Shown here: piece by piece, positions 1-8,669 of the stretch
How positions within the stretch are numbered: the first letter of the stretch is position 1
How the letters are laid out: each line of letters starts with the position of its first letter
Program-made: the position numbers and the translations under genes
The notes under the pieces: model-generated
Told to the model about the DNA's origin: nothing
What the model saw: only the letters and a program-made list of their open reading frames with translations
Databases searched by the model: none
DNA from: a virus
Virus record (IMG/VR): IMGVR_UViG_3300031857_001349
Span: 1-24,243 of that record
DNA: 24,243 bases
Reading direction: 5' to 3' (one strand)

Positions 1-209
1 CATCTAATTTCTCCTGGTTGACCAACATCAACTGAGGATTGAGGAGCAGATCCTCCTATTAAGCGAGACATTGACTGAGAGTTGGTATCAACAATTTGGA
101 TTTGTGGCATATTGTCAGCCACAACAGTATTAGTTATTAAATTTCCATCCACATCCGATGATGTTACATTTATATATGATTGAGATGTGTTGACTATTAC
201 ATTGCTCAT
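1..209 (-). CDS. Partial hypothetical phage structural-region protein (N-terminus only)
   Basis: An open frame starts with ATG at 209-207 on the minus strand and runs off the left edge of the window, so only the first 69 residues are visible. The start overlaps the stop of the upstream gene in a TAATG arrangement, which is typical of translational coupling. The visible part begins MSNVIVNTSQSYINVTSSDV and is rich in S, N, Q, V and T, with no charged clusters and no recognisable motif. It is the last visible gene of the minus-strand tail/connector block, so a virion or neck role is plausible, but no function can be assigned. Confidence 0.7.
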   Translation of the reverse strand, partial: MSNVIVNTSQSYINVTSSDVDGNLITNTVVADNMPQIQIVDTNSQSMSRLIGGSAPQSSVDVGQPGEIR

Positions 210-646
210 TAGCAGCCCTCACAAGGGGTTTCTTCCTCACTAATAGGAAAGTCTTGCGGACTAGTAGAATTTCCTGGTAAAATTGTTATTGTTCCTTTTA
301 CAAGTTTAAATATATTGTCTCCAGCGCCACTATATAATTCGTTTGGCGCCTTGAGATCAAGATCATATCTAGCGGCAGAAAAATCAAAAGAAGAAGTTGT
401 GGACGAAGGTAGTCTTAAAATTAACTTACCATTATCTTCATCTATTAAGAAACTATAATTAGCATTAGTATTGCCTGTAAAATATGTTGTTGTTGTATTA
501 ACAAACGATCCATCAACAGGTGTAAAGCTGAATCTTCCAAGCCAATTTGTTAAGTTAATGATTTGGCTTGAATCATCTAGATAAGAAAAAGATATATAAA
601 AAATAGATCCTTTATCTAAGTTAAAATTGTATTCTGCTGCTGACAT
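209..646 (-). CDS. Small phage virion-associated protein, paralogue of the gene at 8262-8669
   Basis: A 145-residue protein preceded by AGG eight bases before ATG. It aligns along nearly its whole length with the 135-residue protein at 8262-8669. Shared landmarks are an N-terminal Y-D/N-F block with K/Q-GS and F-x-I-S, the motif INLTNW, a central IDE-x2-GKL-x-L, then A-x-YDL-x-L, LYxG and a final GTITI. This pattern belongs to a small protein common in tail or neck regions of many tailed phages, read here as a beta-rich virion or tail-accessory protein; its exact role is not settled. The C-terminus differs from the paralogue and ends in an acidic, cysteine-containing tail (EEETPCEGC). It lies directly downstream of the connector gene. 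Confidence 0.75.
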   Translation of the reverse strand: MSAAEYNFNLDKGSIFYISFSYLDDSSQIINLTNWLGRFSFTPVDGSFVNTTTTYFTGNTNANYSFLIDEDNGKLILRLPSSTTSSFDFSAARYDLDLKAPNELYSGAGDNIFKLVKGTITILPGNSTSPQDFPISEEETPCEGC

Positions 647-660
647 AATTTATTACCTAA

Positions 661-1185
661 TTAGGAGAAAAATGTTCTACCTCTTTGACTCGAATACATA
701 CCAAGGATGCTTGGATCAAATTTATTTCCAGCAAATGGACTGAGTATAGCTTTAACAGAAGAAGCATTTGCAACATCCCAGTGCTCAACAAAGTCATTAT
801 ACAAAGCGCATGGTCCTTTTTCTAAAATTTCTTTCCATCCAGCCAAACTTCCTCCAACAGAAAATGCTGCTGGACCAAGAGATGCTCTCAACCCCTCCAT
901 AGTGGCTTTTGTTCTGAATGTGCTTTGATCTATAATACATGCTGCTTTAAGAGCAAGTAAACTAACAAAAATTTCATCCTTATCACCATCTTCCGTTGGA
1001 TCAGGAGAAATGGTATTATTAGTCACATCAACTTCATATGTATGATCTAAAACTACATCAAATTGAACATATTTAGCTGCTACAGTTAATACTTGTACTA
1101 TTCTTTCATCAGAGTATGTTGGATTGTCTGACCAATCATTAATTAAAGTTCGTACTATAATTGGTAGTTCTAGATTCCATGACAT
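661..1185 (-). CDS. Probable head-tail connector / head-completion (adaptor) protein
   Basis: A 174-residue protein with a good ribosome-binding site (AAAGG, 8 bases upstream). The N-terminal half has the layout of phage adaptor proteins that dock under the portal: a helical start (LPIIVRTLINDW), then YSDERIVQVLTVAAKYVQFDV, a short beta-hairpin (YEVDVTNNTISPDP) and a helix with KAACIIDQ. The second half (FRTKATMEGLRASLG and onward) continues as a helical segment with a GG-SLAGW turn. In the infected cell it would act after packaging, closing the head and providing the tail-attachment surface. The assignment rests on recognised family pattern and length. Its position downstream of the fibre genes instead of just after the capsid gene is unusual. 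Confidence 0.6.
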   Translation of the reverse strand: MSWNLELPIIVRTLINDWSDNPTYSDERIVQVLTVAAKYVQFDVVLDHTYEVDVTNNTISPDPTEDGDKDEIFVSLLALKAACIIDQSTFRTKATMEGLRASLGPAAFSVGGSLAGWKEILEKGPCALYNDFVEHWDVANASSVKAILSPFAGNKFDPSILGMYSSQRGRTFFS

Positions 1186-1238
1186 AATATGGCCTTTCTG
1201 AAAGAAATTTCAATATTATTGAATACACCCAATAGTGT

Positions 1239-1499
1239 TTATGGTGGTCCAGAAGGGCCTGGAATTTGTTCAGTAATAGTAACAGTGCCATCTTCGTTCA
1301 TTGTAAATTGACCAATTAAACTTAATCCTGATGATATTACTTGTGGTTTTACTGAACCAATTAATTGACCAAGAGCATAGTGTAATTCAAATACTTCTTT
1401 GGCATCTGTTCCGAGTGCGTCCGCAATTTGGGTTGGAGTTGCTTTAGGATTATTCCAAAAATTTATGGACCCAGCATTAAAAGCGTTCTTTATCATCAT
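1239..1499 (-). CDS. Conserved small phage protein, possibly with an unusual upstream start
   Basis: The ATG-initiated form is 86 residues, with WNNPKATPTQIADALGTDAKEVFELH near its start; this block is a familiar small phage protein of the tail region whose function is unknown to me. There is no Shine-Dalgarno sequence before the ATG at 1499. The frame stays open for 30 codons upstream, to two TAA stops at 1590-1595. The extra residues (ending in AQTIANDLKNSTKQIFMM) look helical and continuous with the protein, but the only upstream initiation-like codons are ATA at 1589 and ATT at 1586. Either an ATT start is used (a protein of about 115 residues) or ATG 1499 is used without a clear ribosome site. 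The C-terminus is acidic, then PGPSGPP. Confidence 0.65.
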   Translation of the reverse strand: MMIKNAFNAGSINFWNNPKATPTQIADALGTDAKEVFELHYALGQLIGSVKPQVISSGLSLIGQFTMNEDGTVTITEQIPGPSGPP

Positions 1500-1596
1500 A
1501 AAGATTTGTTTTGTAGAATTCTTTAAATCATTTGCAATAGTTTGTGCTGGTTGAGAGTTTAATATGCTTATACTATTTTTTTTAATTATTTATTAA

Positions 1597-2007
1597 TCAA
1601 AGCCGAGAGGCTTCTATAAAAGATGTATCAATTTGTTCATTGTTTAAGCCAAGAGCATTAGCAATTGCTGAAACCATAGGATGATTTCTTTCAACATATG
1701 GGGCGTATTCCCATTCCACTAAAGTCATATCTCTTACAGCTTGATCTTGGATACTATTAATAGCTATTTCAATATCTGATAAACTAAAACCATTTTTAAT
1801 CAACCATAATCTAATCTGTCTAGCAGATATGCTCTGTGGCACAATGTTTGGTTCAACAAATTTTTGCCAATTTTCGGGAAGTTCATCGTCAGGAAGAACG
1901 CTGTATCCTTCTGGCGGTTCCCAATTTTCTGGTAAGTCTATTCTTAAAAAAGTTTCAACTAAGCCGTCTGGACGAATTAATGCCCATGAATTTTGATTAT
2001 TTCCCAT
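1597..2007 (-). CDS. Tail-fibre-associated protein with conserved C-terminal helical domain
   Basis: The protein is 136 residues from the ATG at 2007, or 140 if a GTG at 2019 is used. I prefer the ATG because it lies two bases past the stop of the upstream glycine-rich gene and has GTGG eight bases before it. The N-terminal half is acidic and rich in P and W (PENWEPPEGYSVLPDDELPE). The C-terminal half from about residue 65 carries SARQIRLWLIKNGFSLSDIE and then VEWEYAPYVERNHPMV and ANALGLNNEQID. This helical block recurs at the ends of tail-fibre or fibre-assembly-like proteins in many phages. Its position directly after the glycine-rich adhesin-like gene fits a fibre-tip or chaperone role, which is inferred only. 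Confidence 0.65.
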   Translation of the reverse strand: MGNNQNSWALIRPDGLVETFLRIDLPENWEPPEGYSVLPDDELPENWQKFVEPNIVPQSISARQIRLWLIKNGFSLSDIEIAINSIQDQAVRDMTLVEWEYAPYVERNHPMVSAIANALGLNNEQIDTSFIEASRL

Positions 2008-2009
2008 AA

Positions 2010-2933
2010 TTAATACCACACATAAATGCGAACCATGCCATCGGCCCCGTTGCCTCCGGCCCCACCAGTAAAACCATTTAAGCCTCCGCCGCCGCCGCCT
2101 CCGCCTCCACCCGGAAAACCTCCGTTTCCTCCGCTTCCGCCAGCGCCAGAAGGGTTTCCTCCTCCGCCGCCACCACCCATACCATATCCACCCGGTATTG
2201 CTGTTGTTCCATTTGTTCCATTCCCTCCAGTATTATTTCCTCCAGCGGGATTCAAGGCTGTTGGTGCGGTTCTCGCAATTTCTGTTCCATACGCTGTTGC
2301 TCCAGCAGTTGCTGTATTAGATGCGTTTACTCCTCCTCCGCCCGCGCCTGGATTTTGAGCAACTGTGCCACCGTTACTTCCTGCTGCAGAGGTTCCGTTA
2401 GAACCAGCACCTCCTACCACGCCAGGGTACATAGATACCCAAGCGGGACTTCCACCAGTTCCTCCAGCAGAAGAAGTTCCACCAGTAGATGCTGTTGTTT
2501 GCCAAGCGTATGCTAGAAAAAAATTAGCATTTTGTAAGAGTCTAACAGAAGATGGGTTACCTATTGATCCAGGATTTCCATTTGTGTCATCTGTTGTAAC
2601 AGCCGCACCACCACCTCCGCCAGCGCCAACAGATATTACTAACATTTTTGATGTAGCAAAATTTGCTATATCTGATACTGGAAAATTATATCTTGTTCTT
2701 CCTCCTGTTGCCCCACCAGCACCGCCGCCTCTTATGGTTCCGGCAGCTCCTCTTCTACCGCCACCTCCGCCCCCACCAGAAGCAACAGCTTCTATTTCTA
2801 TATATTTAGCTTTTTCTGGAATAGACCAATAATAAGTGCCATTAGAACCAATAGCTCCGTCTGGCTTACTGTTTCTTGTAAACAGAAAACTTTCAATAGT
2901 AGATTTATTTATAGAATAAATTCCATCATTCAT
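2010..2933 (-). CDS. Glycine-rich tail-fibre tip / adhesin-like protein
   Basis: A 307-residue protein. The first 50 residues form a short unique head with YYWSIPEKAKYIEIEAVASG, a beta-type motif that often opens glycine-rich phage tail proteins. Nearly everything after that is low-complexity glycine tracts (up to ten Gly in a row), broken by short N/T/A loops, and it ends GADGMVRIYVWY. Polyglycine tracts arranged like this are known from phage adhesins such as the T-even gp38 type, where polyglycine II bundles carry variable receptor-binding loops. A receptor-binding role is therefore plausible here. The gene starts four bases inside the end of the upstream 127-aa gene (ATGA overlap). Its C-rich antisense gives long proline-rich plus-strand frames that are not genes. 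Confidence 0.75.
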   Translation of the reverse strand: MNDGIYSINKSTIESFLFTRNSKPDGAIGSNGTYYWSIPEKAKYIEIEAVASGGGGGGGRRGAAGTIRGGGAGGATGGRTRYNFPVSDIANFATSKMLVISVGAGGGGGAAVTTDDTNGNPGSIGNPSSVRLLQNANFFLAYAWQTTASTGGTSSAGGTGGSPAWVSMYPGVVGGAGSNGTSAAGSNGGTVAQNPGAGGGGVNASNTATAGATAYGTEIARTAPTALNPAGGNNTGGNGTNGTTAIPGGYGMGGGGGGGNPSGAGGSGGNGGFPGGGGGGGGGGLNGFTGGAGGNGADGMVRIYVWY

Positions 2934-3313
2934 AAATCAGCACCTAATACAAACACATTAAATGTTTCAGCGTTATGAGTTGAGGCTCTTATACTCCATG
3001 AATTATTTGGAAGAGTTAAGTTTTCATAAACTCTTGATCCTCTATAAACAACAGTTGAGGCACCGGCAGTTACTGCTATGACAAGAAATTCATCAAATAA
3101 TCTAGTATTAGTTCCATCATTTAGATATATTCTAACCATTCCGGCGGTCGTTGTGCCAGTTGCCTCAACAACAATCTCTGTAATTTTTGTACCAGATGAG
3201 CCACCAGTTAAAATAGTAGCTATAGTACCTGTACCATCTCTATTAGTATTCGCGGTGCTTACCTGTCCTAAACCAACTCTTGGAATTACTGAAAAAACTG
3301 GTGCTGTAGCCAT
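2930..3313 (-). CDS. Small beta-rich virion/tail protein
   Basis: A 127-residue protein beginning MATAPVFSVIPRVGLGQVSTANTNRDGTG and ending FNVFVLGADL. It is rich in T, V, A and G with few charged residues, and the central part (ITEIVVEATGTTTAGMVRIYL) reads as alternating beta-strands. Proteins with this start and the R-GTG-I-x-T-I pattern occur next to tail-fibre genes in many aquatic phages. It lies eight bases after the long fibre gene and overlaps the glycine-rich gene by four bases, so the three are probably co-translated as an adhesion module. A small fibre or baseplate-decorating subunit is my best guess; no enzymatic motif is present. Confidence 0.65.
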   Translation of the reverse strand: MATAPVFSVIPRVGLGQVSTANTNRDGTGTIATILTGGSSGTKITEIVVEATGTTTAGMVRIYLNDGTNTRLFDEFLVIAVTAGASTVVYRGSRVYENLTLPNNSWSIRASTHNAETFNVFVLGADL

Positions 3314-3321
3314 ATCTTCTC

Positions 3322-5871
3322 CTATATATAATTAGACCACATGTATATATTTTTACTATTTATTATAGTTGTTAACTCAGATTCTGACAAGGATGTATTG
3401 TTATTGAAGATTAAATTTTCACTAATATTAATATTTCCATTGACATCAAGTTTTTGTGATGGGGTTGCTTTATTTATACCAACATTACCATTAGTATTTA
3501 GATATAATTGTGGCGAAAAATTAGAAGCAAAACACATAGGAGTATATGCTGTTACGCTTTCATTAAATCCACCAAAGGTAGCAAAAGCTGACGAACTACC
3601 AAATGTTCCAGAATTATTAACTGAAACTGCTATGCCCACAGATCCATCGACTTTACCAAACCATGAATATCCTTTTAGGCTTATGCTTGGTGTCTGACCA
3701 CCAACCGTTAAATCTTCTCCAATAACAGATAATTTTTCACAAGTTAATTCACTTGCTGATAACTTATTAGCAGTTAATAAATCATTAAAATTAGAACTAC
3801 CACTAACATTCATAGCATTATCAATAAATATCTCTTGTCTTTCATAAGCAAATCCGCCGCCGCCACCTTGAGTCCAGCTAGTAAATTTAACTTTCCAATA
3901 TCTATTAGTATCAACGTGTTTCATTATCAATTCAGCACCTGGAAGATTGTATCCAAGCTGACCACCAACAGCACTCCATAAAGCAGAATATGTTCTAGAT
4001 TTAAAATTTTCTAGATTGCTCCAGCCTTCATTGTTCCATATTGTTCCAGATGGGCTTAAACTTTGGTCCCAGCTAGCCTCTGTAGCTAAATTATATATTC
4101 CATTATTTGCATTTCTAGTAAGATGTAATTGTCCAGAAATAATTGCATCATAATCGGAAGAGCCGGTATTATCTGGATGCGTAAATGATACTAATGAACC
4201 GCTAGAAACGGCTGGGCCAGTAACATTAATAGACTCAAATGTTCCACTATTAGCCGTTATTAGTCCGCTAACTTGTAATGTGCTGGTCGGACTAGCTGTT
4301 CCTATTCCCAACCTATTATTAGTACTATCCCAAACCAACTGATTACTATCAGCAAGCAATCCGCTAGTGCTACTCCAGTAAGGAATATGATTTGCTACAC
4401 CAGTACCAGTAATAGGATTTATTAGTGTATTTTGTTTACTATCTAATTGAGTTTGTATATTACTAGTAACGCCGCCAACATAACCAATTTCTGTTAAAGA
4501 GGGAGAAGACAATGATGTTACGATTCTATCAGAATCTGTTACTAGCAAAGCATCTTGTACTATTGATGGTCCTTCTAGATAAAAATTACCTTGCGACTTA
4601 GCATCATTTTGTAAGAATATAGTATAATCATTTAAGATCATACTCGCCGTTTGTGTCTGTATGTATAAAGGATCAACTCCACTAATGGATCCTGGAGATA
4701 GATTGCCACTAACAGTAAGATTTCCAATAAAATTACCATTACCATTAACAGTTAATTTTTCAGTAGGCGTGTCGGTTCCTATTCCAACATTCCCATTAGA
4801 AGCAACAACAATATTTTCTCCACCAACATATCCACCGCCATATCTAAAAGATCCATCTTGGAATTTAATTGCTATAACTTCATCAAGATTAGTTAATATT
4901 CCTAATTCTCCTCCATAAGAGTCATCAGATACAACGATATAGCCTTGCTGATTTTCTCCTATTCTAATTTTATTAGAAAATTCTTGATATATTGAACTAT
5001 TCTCTATAGTGTTTGAGTTTGTAAATTTACTTAAATACCCAGCAGAGCCACCGCTACCAACTACAACTCCAGTATTATTAACGCTTAGTGAAGTAAAGTT
5101 TCCACTACTACTAGGAACCCATAATCCACTACCGCTATTATATTGCAAGAACTGACCATTTGTAGCACCAGTAACCGCAACATTATGTAGTTCTTCTAAT
5201 TCAAATCCATTTTGAACTCTAACTTCTATAACACCCTCATTTTGATGAACTCTAACAACGGTACCAATAGAAACAATATGGTCAGGGGCATATGGTTTCG
5301 TAGTTGTAATAGCACCTGAAACTGTGGGACTAAGATATAGCACAGAGCCCTCTGTAGCACCAGCAATGCCTCCATGAGCAGGATCAGTATTGACTCCTCC
5401 CATTAATCCAAAAACTACAACTTGACCAATTTCCATATTATCAATATCTTGATATACTAGTCCATAGGTGCCAGCGCTAGTAATATCACTAGTAGCAATA
5501 GCCTTTTGGATAGTTGGCAAATCTCCGTGACCACCATTAATATAAACAGCAGTCATCTTGGAAAGAGTAGCACCAGTTTCATTAAAAACACTAGTTACCA
5601 AAGACTCTGACTGTTGTACGGATCCACTAACCCCTATTGTTGCGGTAGATCCATTTGTTCCTAGATTTATATTGATATTATTTCCAGCAATTAATCCTGT
5701 TGGAATAATAGAATTATAATACAATCCACTCCATGCTGTTGTTCCATTGCCTATCTTGACACGTCCGGTATCTATTTCGAATCCTGGTTCACCACTAGAT
5801 AAAATAGGATTAGTAGAAGTCCATTGATTTTCTGTTCCTGATCGTAATGATATAAGATTGTGTCTTGGCAT
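3322..5871 (-). CDS. Long tail fibre protein with tropism-determinant-type N-terminus
   Basis: 849 residues. Residues 1-52 (SLRSGTENQW, GEPGFEID, VKIGNGTTAW) match the short N-terminal domain seen in Mtd and many other fibres, probably for attachment to the virion. Residues about 88-232 form a beta domain familiar from phage fibres (FNETGATLSKMTAVYINGG through NGFELEELHNVAV). Three copies of a shaft-type motif G-N-x-x-G-I-x-x-x-x-P-x-x-x-L-x-V-x-G lie near 359-378, 518-536 and 795-812. Residues 583-683 contain NANNGIYN and YWKVKFTSWTQGGGGGFAYERQ, a module found in phage fibres. There is no S74 intramolecular chaperone at the C-terminus (ends IYMWSNYI). It is expected to act at host adsorption as a trimer, by analogy. 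Confidence 0.85.
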   Translation of the reverse strand: MPRHNLISLRSGTENQWTSTNPILSSGEPGFEIDTGRVKIGNGTTAWSGLYYNSIIPTGLIAGNNININLGTNGSTATIGVSGSVQQSESLVTSVFNETGATLSKMTAVYINGGHGDLPTIQKAIATSDITSAGTYGLVYQDIDNMEIGQVVVFGLMGGVNTDPAHGGIAGATEGSVLYLSPTVSGAITTTKPYAPDHIVSIGTVVRVHQNEGVIEVRVQNGFELEELHNVAVTGATNGQFLQYNSGSGLWVPSSSGNFTSLSVNNTGVVVGSGGSAGYLSKFTNSNTIENSSIYQEFSNKIRIGENQQGYIVVSDDSYGGELGILTNLDEVIAIKFQDGSFRYGGGYVGGENIVVASNGNVGIGTDTPTEKLTVNGNGNFIGNLTVSGNLSPGSISGVDPLYIQTQTASMILNDYTIFLQNDAKSQGNFYLEGPSIVQDALLVTDSDRIVTSLSSPSLTEIGYVGGVTSNIQTQLDSKQNTLINPITGTGVANHIPYWSSTSGLLADSNQLVWDSTNNRLGIGTASPTSTLQVSGLITANSGTFESINVTGPAVSSGSLVSFTHPDNTGSSDYDAIISGQLHLTRNANNGIYNLATEASWDQSLSPSGTIWNNEGWSNLENFKSRTYSALWSAVGGQLGYNLPGAELIMKHVDTNRYWKVKFTSWTQGGGGGFAYERQEIFIDNAMNVSGSSNFNDLLTANKLSASELTCEKLSVIGEDLTVGGQTPSISLKGYSWFGKVDGSVGIAVSVNNSGTFGSSSAFATFGGFNESVTAYTPMCFASNFSPQLYLNTNGNVGINKATPSQKLDVNGNINISENLIFNNNTSLSESELTTIINSKNIYMWSNYI

Positions 5872-5919
5872 AATAATACTTTTAAATTAGTTGTTAGTCC
5901 TAATAAATTTATAGTAAAT

Positions 5920-5940
5920 ATTAGACTAAAAATGTCTAAT
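5920..5940 (-). other. Small hairpin between the two long fibre genes
   Basis: The 78-base gap between the two fibre genes holds a perfect 7-bp inverted repeat (ATTAGAC / GTCTAAT) with a 7-base A/T loop. No U-tract follows directly. About 20 bases farther on the minus strand lies TATAAATT (around 5906-5913), which differs from the T4-type late -10 motif TATAAATA by one base. The gap could therefore hold a weak terminator or processing hairpin followed by a late promoter for the 849-aa fibre gene. Confidence 0.35.
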
Positions 5941-5949
5941 TATATACTA

Positions 5950-7941
5950 TCAAGGAGTTCCACCATTAATCCATCCCCAATACGATACAACACCATCACT
6001 TTGTAATAACATTCCACTTGTTCCTGGAACAACTCCTGTGACTGAAATGTTGTATGTTCCACTGAGTCTAGCAGAAGAAACTATTCCAGTAGTTAAATTA
6101 GATGCATTTAAATCAGTTAATCCTGATCCACTACCAATAAATCCAGTTGCAGTTATAGTTCCAGCACTAAAATTACCATTAGAATCTCTAGCAACTACTT
6201 TACTAGCAGTATTTGATGATGTTGCGTCCACAGCCAATGTTAATGCTGCGCCCTCACTACCTCCATTTCCTCCAGTAAGATAATTACCATTAGTTATTGA
6301 TGCTACATAATTACCCACAGTATGAGTGCCAAGAGTCACTTGGTCATTACCCATACTAGCATTAATAGTAATGGTTGGATTACCAGAAAGATTTGTTATG
6401 GTTCCGTTTGCACTACCAGACACTGCTCCATTGAGAGTTACAGTTACTGTTGGATCTGGAATATTTCCAGTTAGATTTGACCAATTGAGATAAGCATCAA
6501 TTTCACCTTTTGTTCCACTAAAAACTTCATTAGTATTTGTTGCTTGTCTTAAAAATATAAATTTATCGCTACTATCTTGATATCCAAAAAATCCAACCCT
6601 TGAGGATCCGTCATTATATTTAAATTCAATACCTCGATCTTTACTATCATTTAGAGCTATTCCCGAACCACCAAGAGTAAAAATAGGATCATCAACAACA
6701 ACAACAGTACTTTGTACCAATACTCCAGTTCCATTTATTAGTACGTTTCCTCCGACACTAAGATTGCCTGTTACACTAACATTTGGAGCATCAATAGTGA
6801 CAGTTGATCCGCTACTAAATACTTTGTTTGTGGTAATATTTGTTGTGGATAAGATATCTGATGTGACGCTTGTTAATCCAGTAATTGTGTTGTTTAGACT
6901 AACACTAGGATTTCCAGCAACTCCATCGGCATCAGTTAATACAATATTATTGTTAGAAGTTGTGATAGCTCTATTATAAAAATTTCCAGCATTATCTCTA
7001 ACCATAATACCAGTGCCGGTATAATTATGTAAATTAAGAGCTTGTCCGGACAGCGCTATCGTTAACGAATTGGCTCCAGATATAAATTGAATACCAGTAC
7101 CAGCGAGTAAAGATGTATCAACACACGTTGCGACACCAGAACAGAAATCTGTAATATCTGAATATATATGCTTGTGTCCACTTAAACTAACTCCTGTAGC
7201 ATATATTCCACCATCTCCTGTTGGTCCAACCTTTGGAATATTATCAAAATAAACATCTCCCTGAAATCTTGTTGGATTACCAGAATATGTTATTGATCCT
7301 TGGGCTAAGATTTCTGCAGCAATATTAATAGATATATCATTGACAGTTAATAAACCAGTGACTGTAAGATCATCGTCTACAGTAACCTCTCCACCAGAGC
7401 CACCACTAATTGTTAATCCTCCAGTAGCACTAATATTAGATATACCAGTTAAATTACTATTTAAAGATATTGTTGGATTTCCTGCAACACCATTAGCATT
7501 TGTTAATAATATGTTAGATCCACTAGCAAGTGTTCTCTCGTAAACATCAGAAGCTCCATTGTTAACTATAAAGCCCTGAGAAGATAAAGCTGCAATATCT
7601 CTTAATTTTTCATTTAGATTAATCGAATAGTATGAGCCAGAAGATGCGGAAACTAGTGTTGCTGATACTCCGCTTCCAGAGGGGACTATAATGCTATGAA
7701 AAGCATACTGATTAGTCCCACTAGGAACAATAATCATACCACTTCCTGCTCCTGGAACAGATCCTCCAGCTGAAGCTAAATTAGTCCAATGTGTAGTTCC
7801 ATCTCCAATTTTGAATATCTTAGCTTCTGTATCATATCCAAGCTCTCCTTGGTATAAAATGCCATTGCCTAAACTATTAGCAGAACTGGCCCATTCAGCT
7901 GTGGTGCCTCTTCTTATTTGAATTCTTGTTTGAACTGGCAT
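5950..7941 (-). CDS. Tail fibre protein with tropism-determinant-type N-terminus
   Basis: 663 residues with a good ribosome site (CGGAG, 8 bases before ATG). Residues 1-55 (IQIRRGTTAEWASS, QGELGYDTEA, FKIGDGTTHW) are the same N-terminal attachment-type domain as in the 849-aa fibre, so the two genes share a virion-anchoring module. Two internal repeats of G-V-A-G-N-P-x-x-S-L-N start near residues 151 and 341. Residues 411-490 (VVVVDDPIFTLGG, DSKDRGIEFKYNDG, VGFFGYQDSSDKF, FSGTKGEIDAYL) form a module characteristic of cyanomyophage-type tail fibres. The rest is T/S/G/N-rich beta-shaft sequence. It probably makes a second fibre or a proximal section joined to the next one. Confidence 0.85.
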   Translation of the reverse strand: MPVQTRIQIRRGTTAEWASSANSLGNGILYQGELGYDTEAKIFKIGDGTTHWTNLASAGGSVPGAGSGMIIVPSGTNQYAFHSIIVPSGSGVSATLVSASSGSYYSINLNEKLRDIAALSSQGFIVNNGASDVYERTLASGSNILLTNANGVAGNPTISLNSNLTGISNISATGGLTISGGSGGEVTVDDDLTVTGLLTVNDISINIAAEILAQGSITYSGNPTRFQGDVYFDNIPKVGPTGDGGIYATGVSLSGHKHIYSDITDFCSGVATCVDTSLLAGTGIQFISGANSLTIALSGQALNLHNYTGTGIMVRDNAGNFYNRAITTSNNNIVLTDADGVAGNPSVSLNNTITGLTSVTSDILSTTNITTNKVFSSGSTVTIDAPNVSVTGNLSVGGNVLINGTGVLVQSTVVVVDDPIFTLGGSGIALNDSKDRGIEFKYNDGSSRVGFFGYQDSSDKFIFLRQATNTNEVFSGTKGEIDAYLNWSNLTGNIPDPTVTVTLNGAVSGSANGTITNLSGNPTITINASMGNDQVTLGTHTVGNYVASITNGNYLTGGNGGSEGAALTLAVDATSSNTASKVVARDSNGNFSAGTITATGFIGSGSGLTDLNASNLTTGIVSSARLSGTYNISVTGVVPGTSGMLLQSDGVVSYWGWINGGTP

Positions 7942-7959
7942 TTTGTATACTCCGGTTAG

Positions 7960-8265
7960 TTATGGTGTGCCACAATCAAAATCATAATCATAATCATCTA
8001 AAAATGCTCCCAAACCGCTAATTCCAATTCCGAATGGTACTCCAAAATCTATTCTTTGTATAGATAAATTACCAATAATTTTAGTCATAGGAATATCGTC
8101 TGGTAAATCACTAGCTAAAACTATAGCATTATTTGTTATTTCAACATTAAAAATATCATATCTTTCTACCTCAACAGAATCTGTTACAGTATCCAAGAAG
8201 CTCGTCTCTATTTGAATAGTATTAGTCACTGGCTCAGCAATTTCTATTATAAATTGTGAACTCAT
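7960..8265 (-). CDS. Acidic small protein of the tail module
   Basis: 101 residues from the ATG at 8265, which overlaps the TGA of the upstream paralogue gene by four bases (ATGA). Three more upstream codons are open but would abandon this coupling. The sequence (MSSQFIIEIAEPVTNTIQIE and onward) alternates hydrophobic and polar residues, suggesting beta-strands. It ends in a strongly acidic, aromatic tail (FLDDYDYDFDCGTP). I do not recognise a family. Location between the paralogue gene and the first fibre gene suggests a small adaptor or decoration of the tail. Confidence 0.65.
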   Translation of the reverse strand: MSSQFIIEIAEPVTNTIQIETSFLDTVTDSVEVERYDIFNVEITNNAIVLASDLPDDIPMTKIIGNLSIQRIDFGVPFGIGISGLGAFLDDYDYDFDCGTP

Positions 8266-8669
8266 GGCGAACACTCTAATAGAGTTGCAGACTGACTAAA
8301 TCTCTTAATTATTGTTATTGTTCCATATAATAAACGAATAATATATTTACCTCCTCCTCCACCATATAGATCATCTGGGGACTGAAGCTCCAGATCATAT
8401 TTTGCTGTGTTAAAGATAAATTCATTTGTTTTACTAGCTGGAATCATTAATGTTAATTTACCAGCAACTTCATCTATTGTGAATTTATATACACCGTAGT
8501 CATCATTCTCTGTTGTGAAGACCTGGGTTATGTTGGTGTTGGTTTTCCATATGAGTCTAGCACACCAATTTGTTAAATTAATAGCATCTCCATTAGGGTC
8601 TTTATAGATTAATGATATTTTGAACGATGAACCTTGTTCGATAGCAAAGTCATATTTGCTTGCAGCCAT
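8262..8669 (-). CDS. Small phage virion-associated protein, paralogue of the gene at 209-646
   Basis: 135 residues with AGGG about 9 bases before ATG. The pattern YDFAIEQGSSFKISLIYKD, INLTNWCARL, IDEVAGKLTLMIPAS, AKYDLELQSPDDLYGG and RLLYGTITI is a common small phage protein found near tail or neck genes, made mostly of beta-strands. The nearest relative in the window is the 145-aa protein at 209-646, with which nearly all landmark motifs are collinear. It is the first gene after the capsid-gene terminator, so it starts a new transcription unit together with the fibre genes. Its specific position in the virion is unknown. Confidence 0.75.
   Translation of the reverse strand: MAASKYDFAIEQGSSFKISLIYKDPNGDAINLTNWCARLIWKTNTNITQVFTTENDDYGVYKFTIDEVAGKLTLMIPASKTNEFIFNTAKYDLELQSPDDLYGGGGGKYIIRLLYGTITIIKRFSQSATLLECSP

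Noticed and set aside
2026-2832. Long proline-rich plus-strand reading frames
   Set aside because: They are the antisense of glycine codons in the glycine-rich tail protein and have no ribosome site or context.
3322-7941. Diversity-generating retroelement (because of tropism-determinant-type N-termini)
   Set aside because: No reverse transcriptase, template repeat or variable repeat is visible; the shared domain is a general fibre-attachment module.
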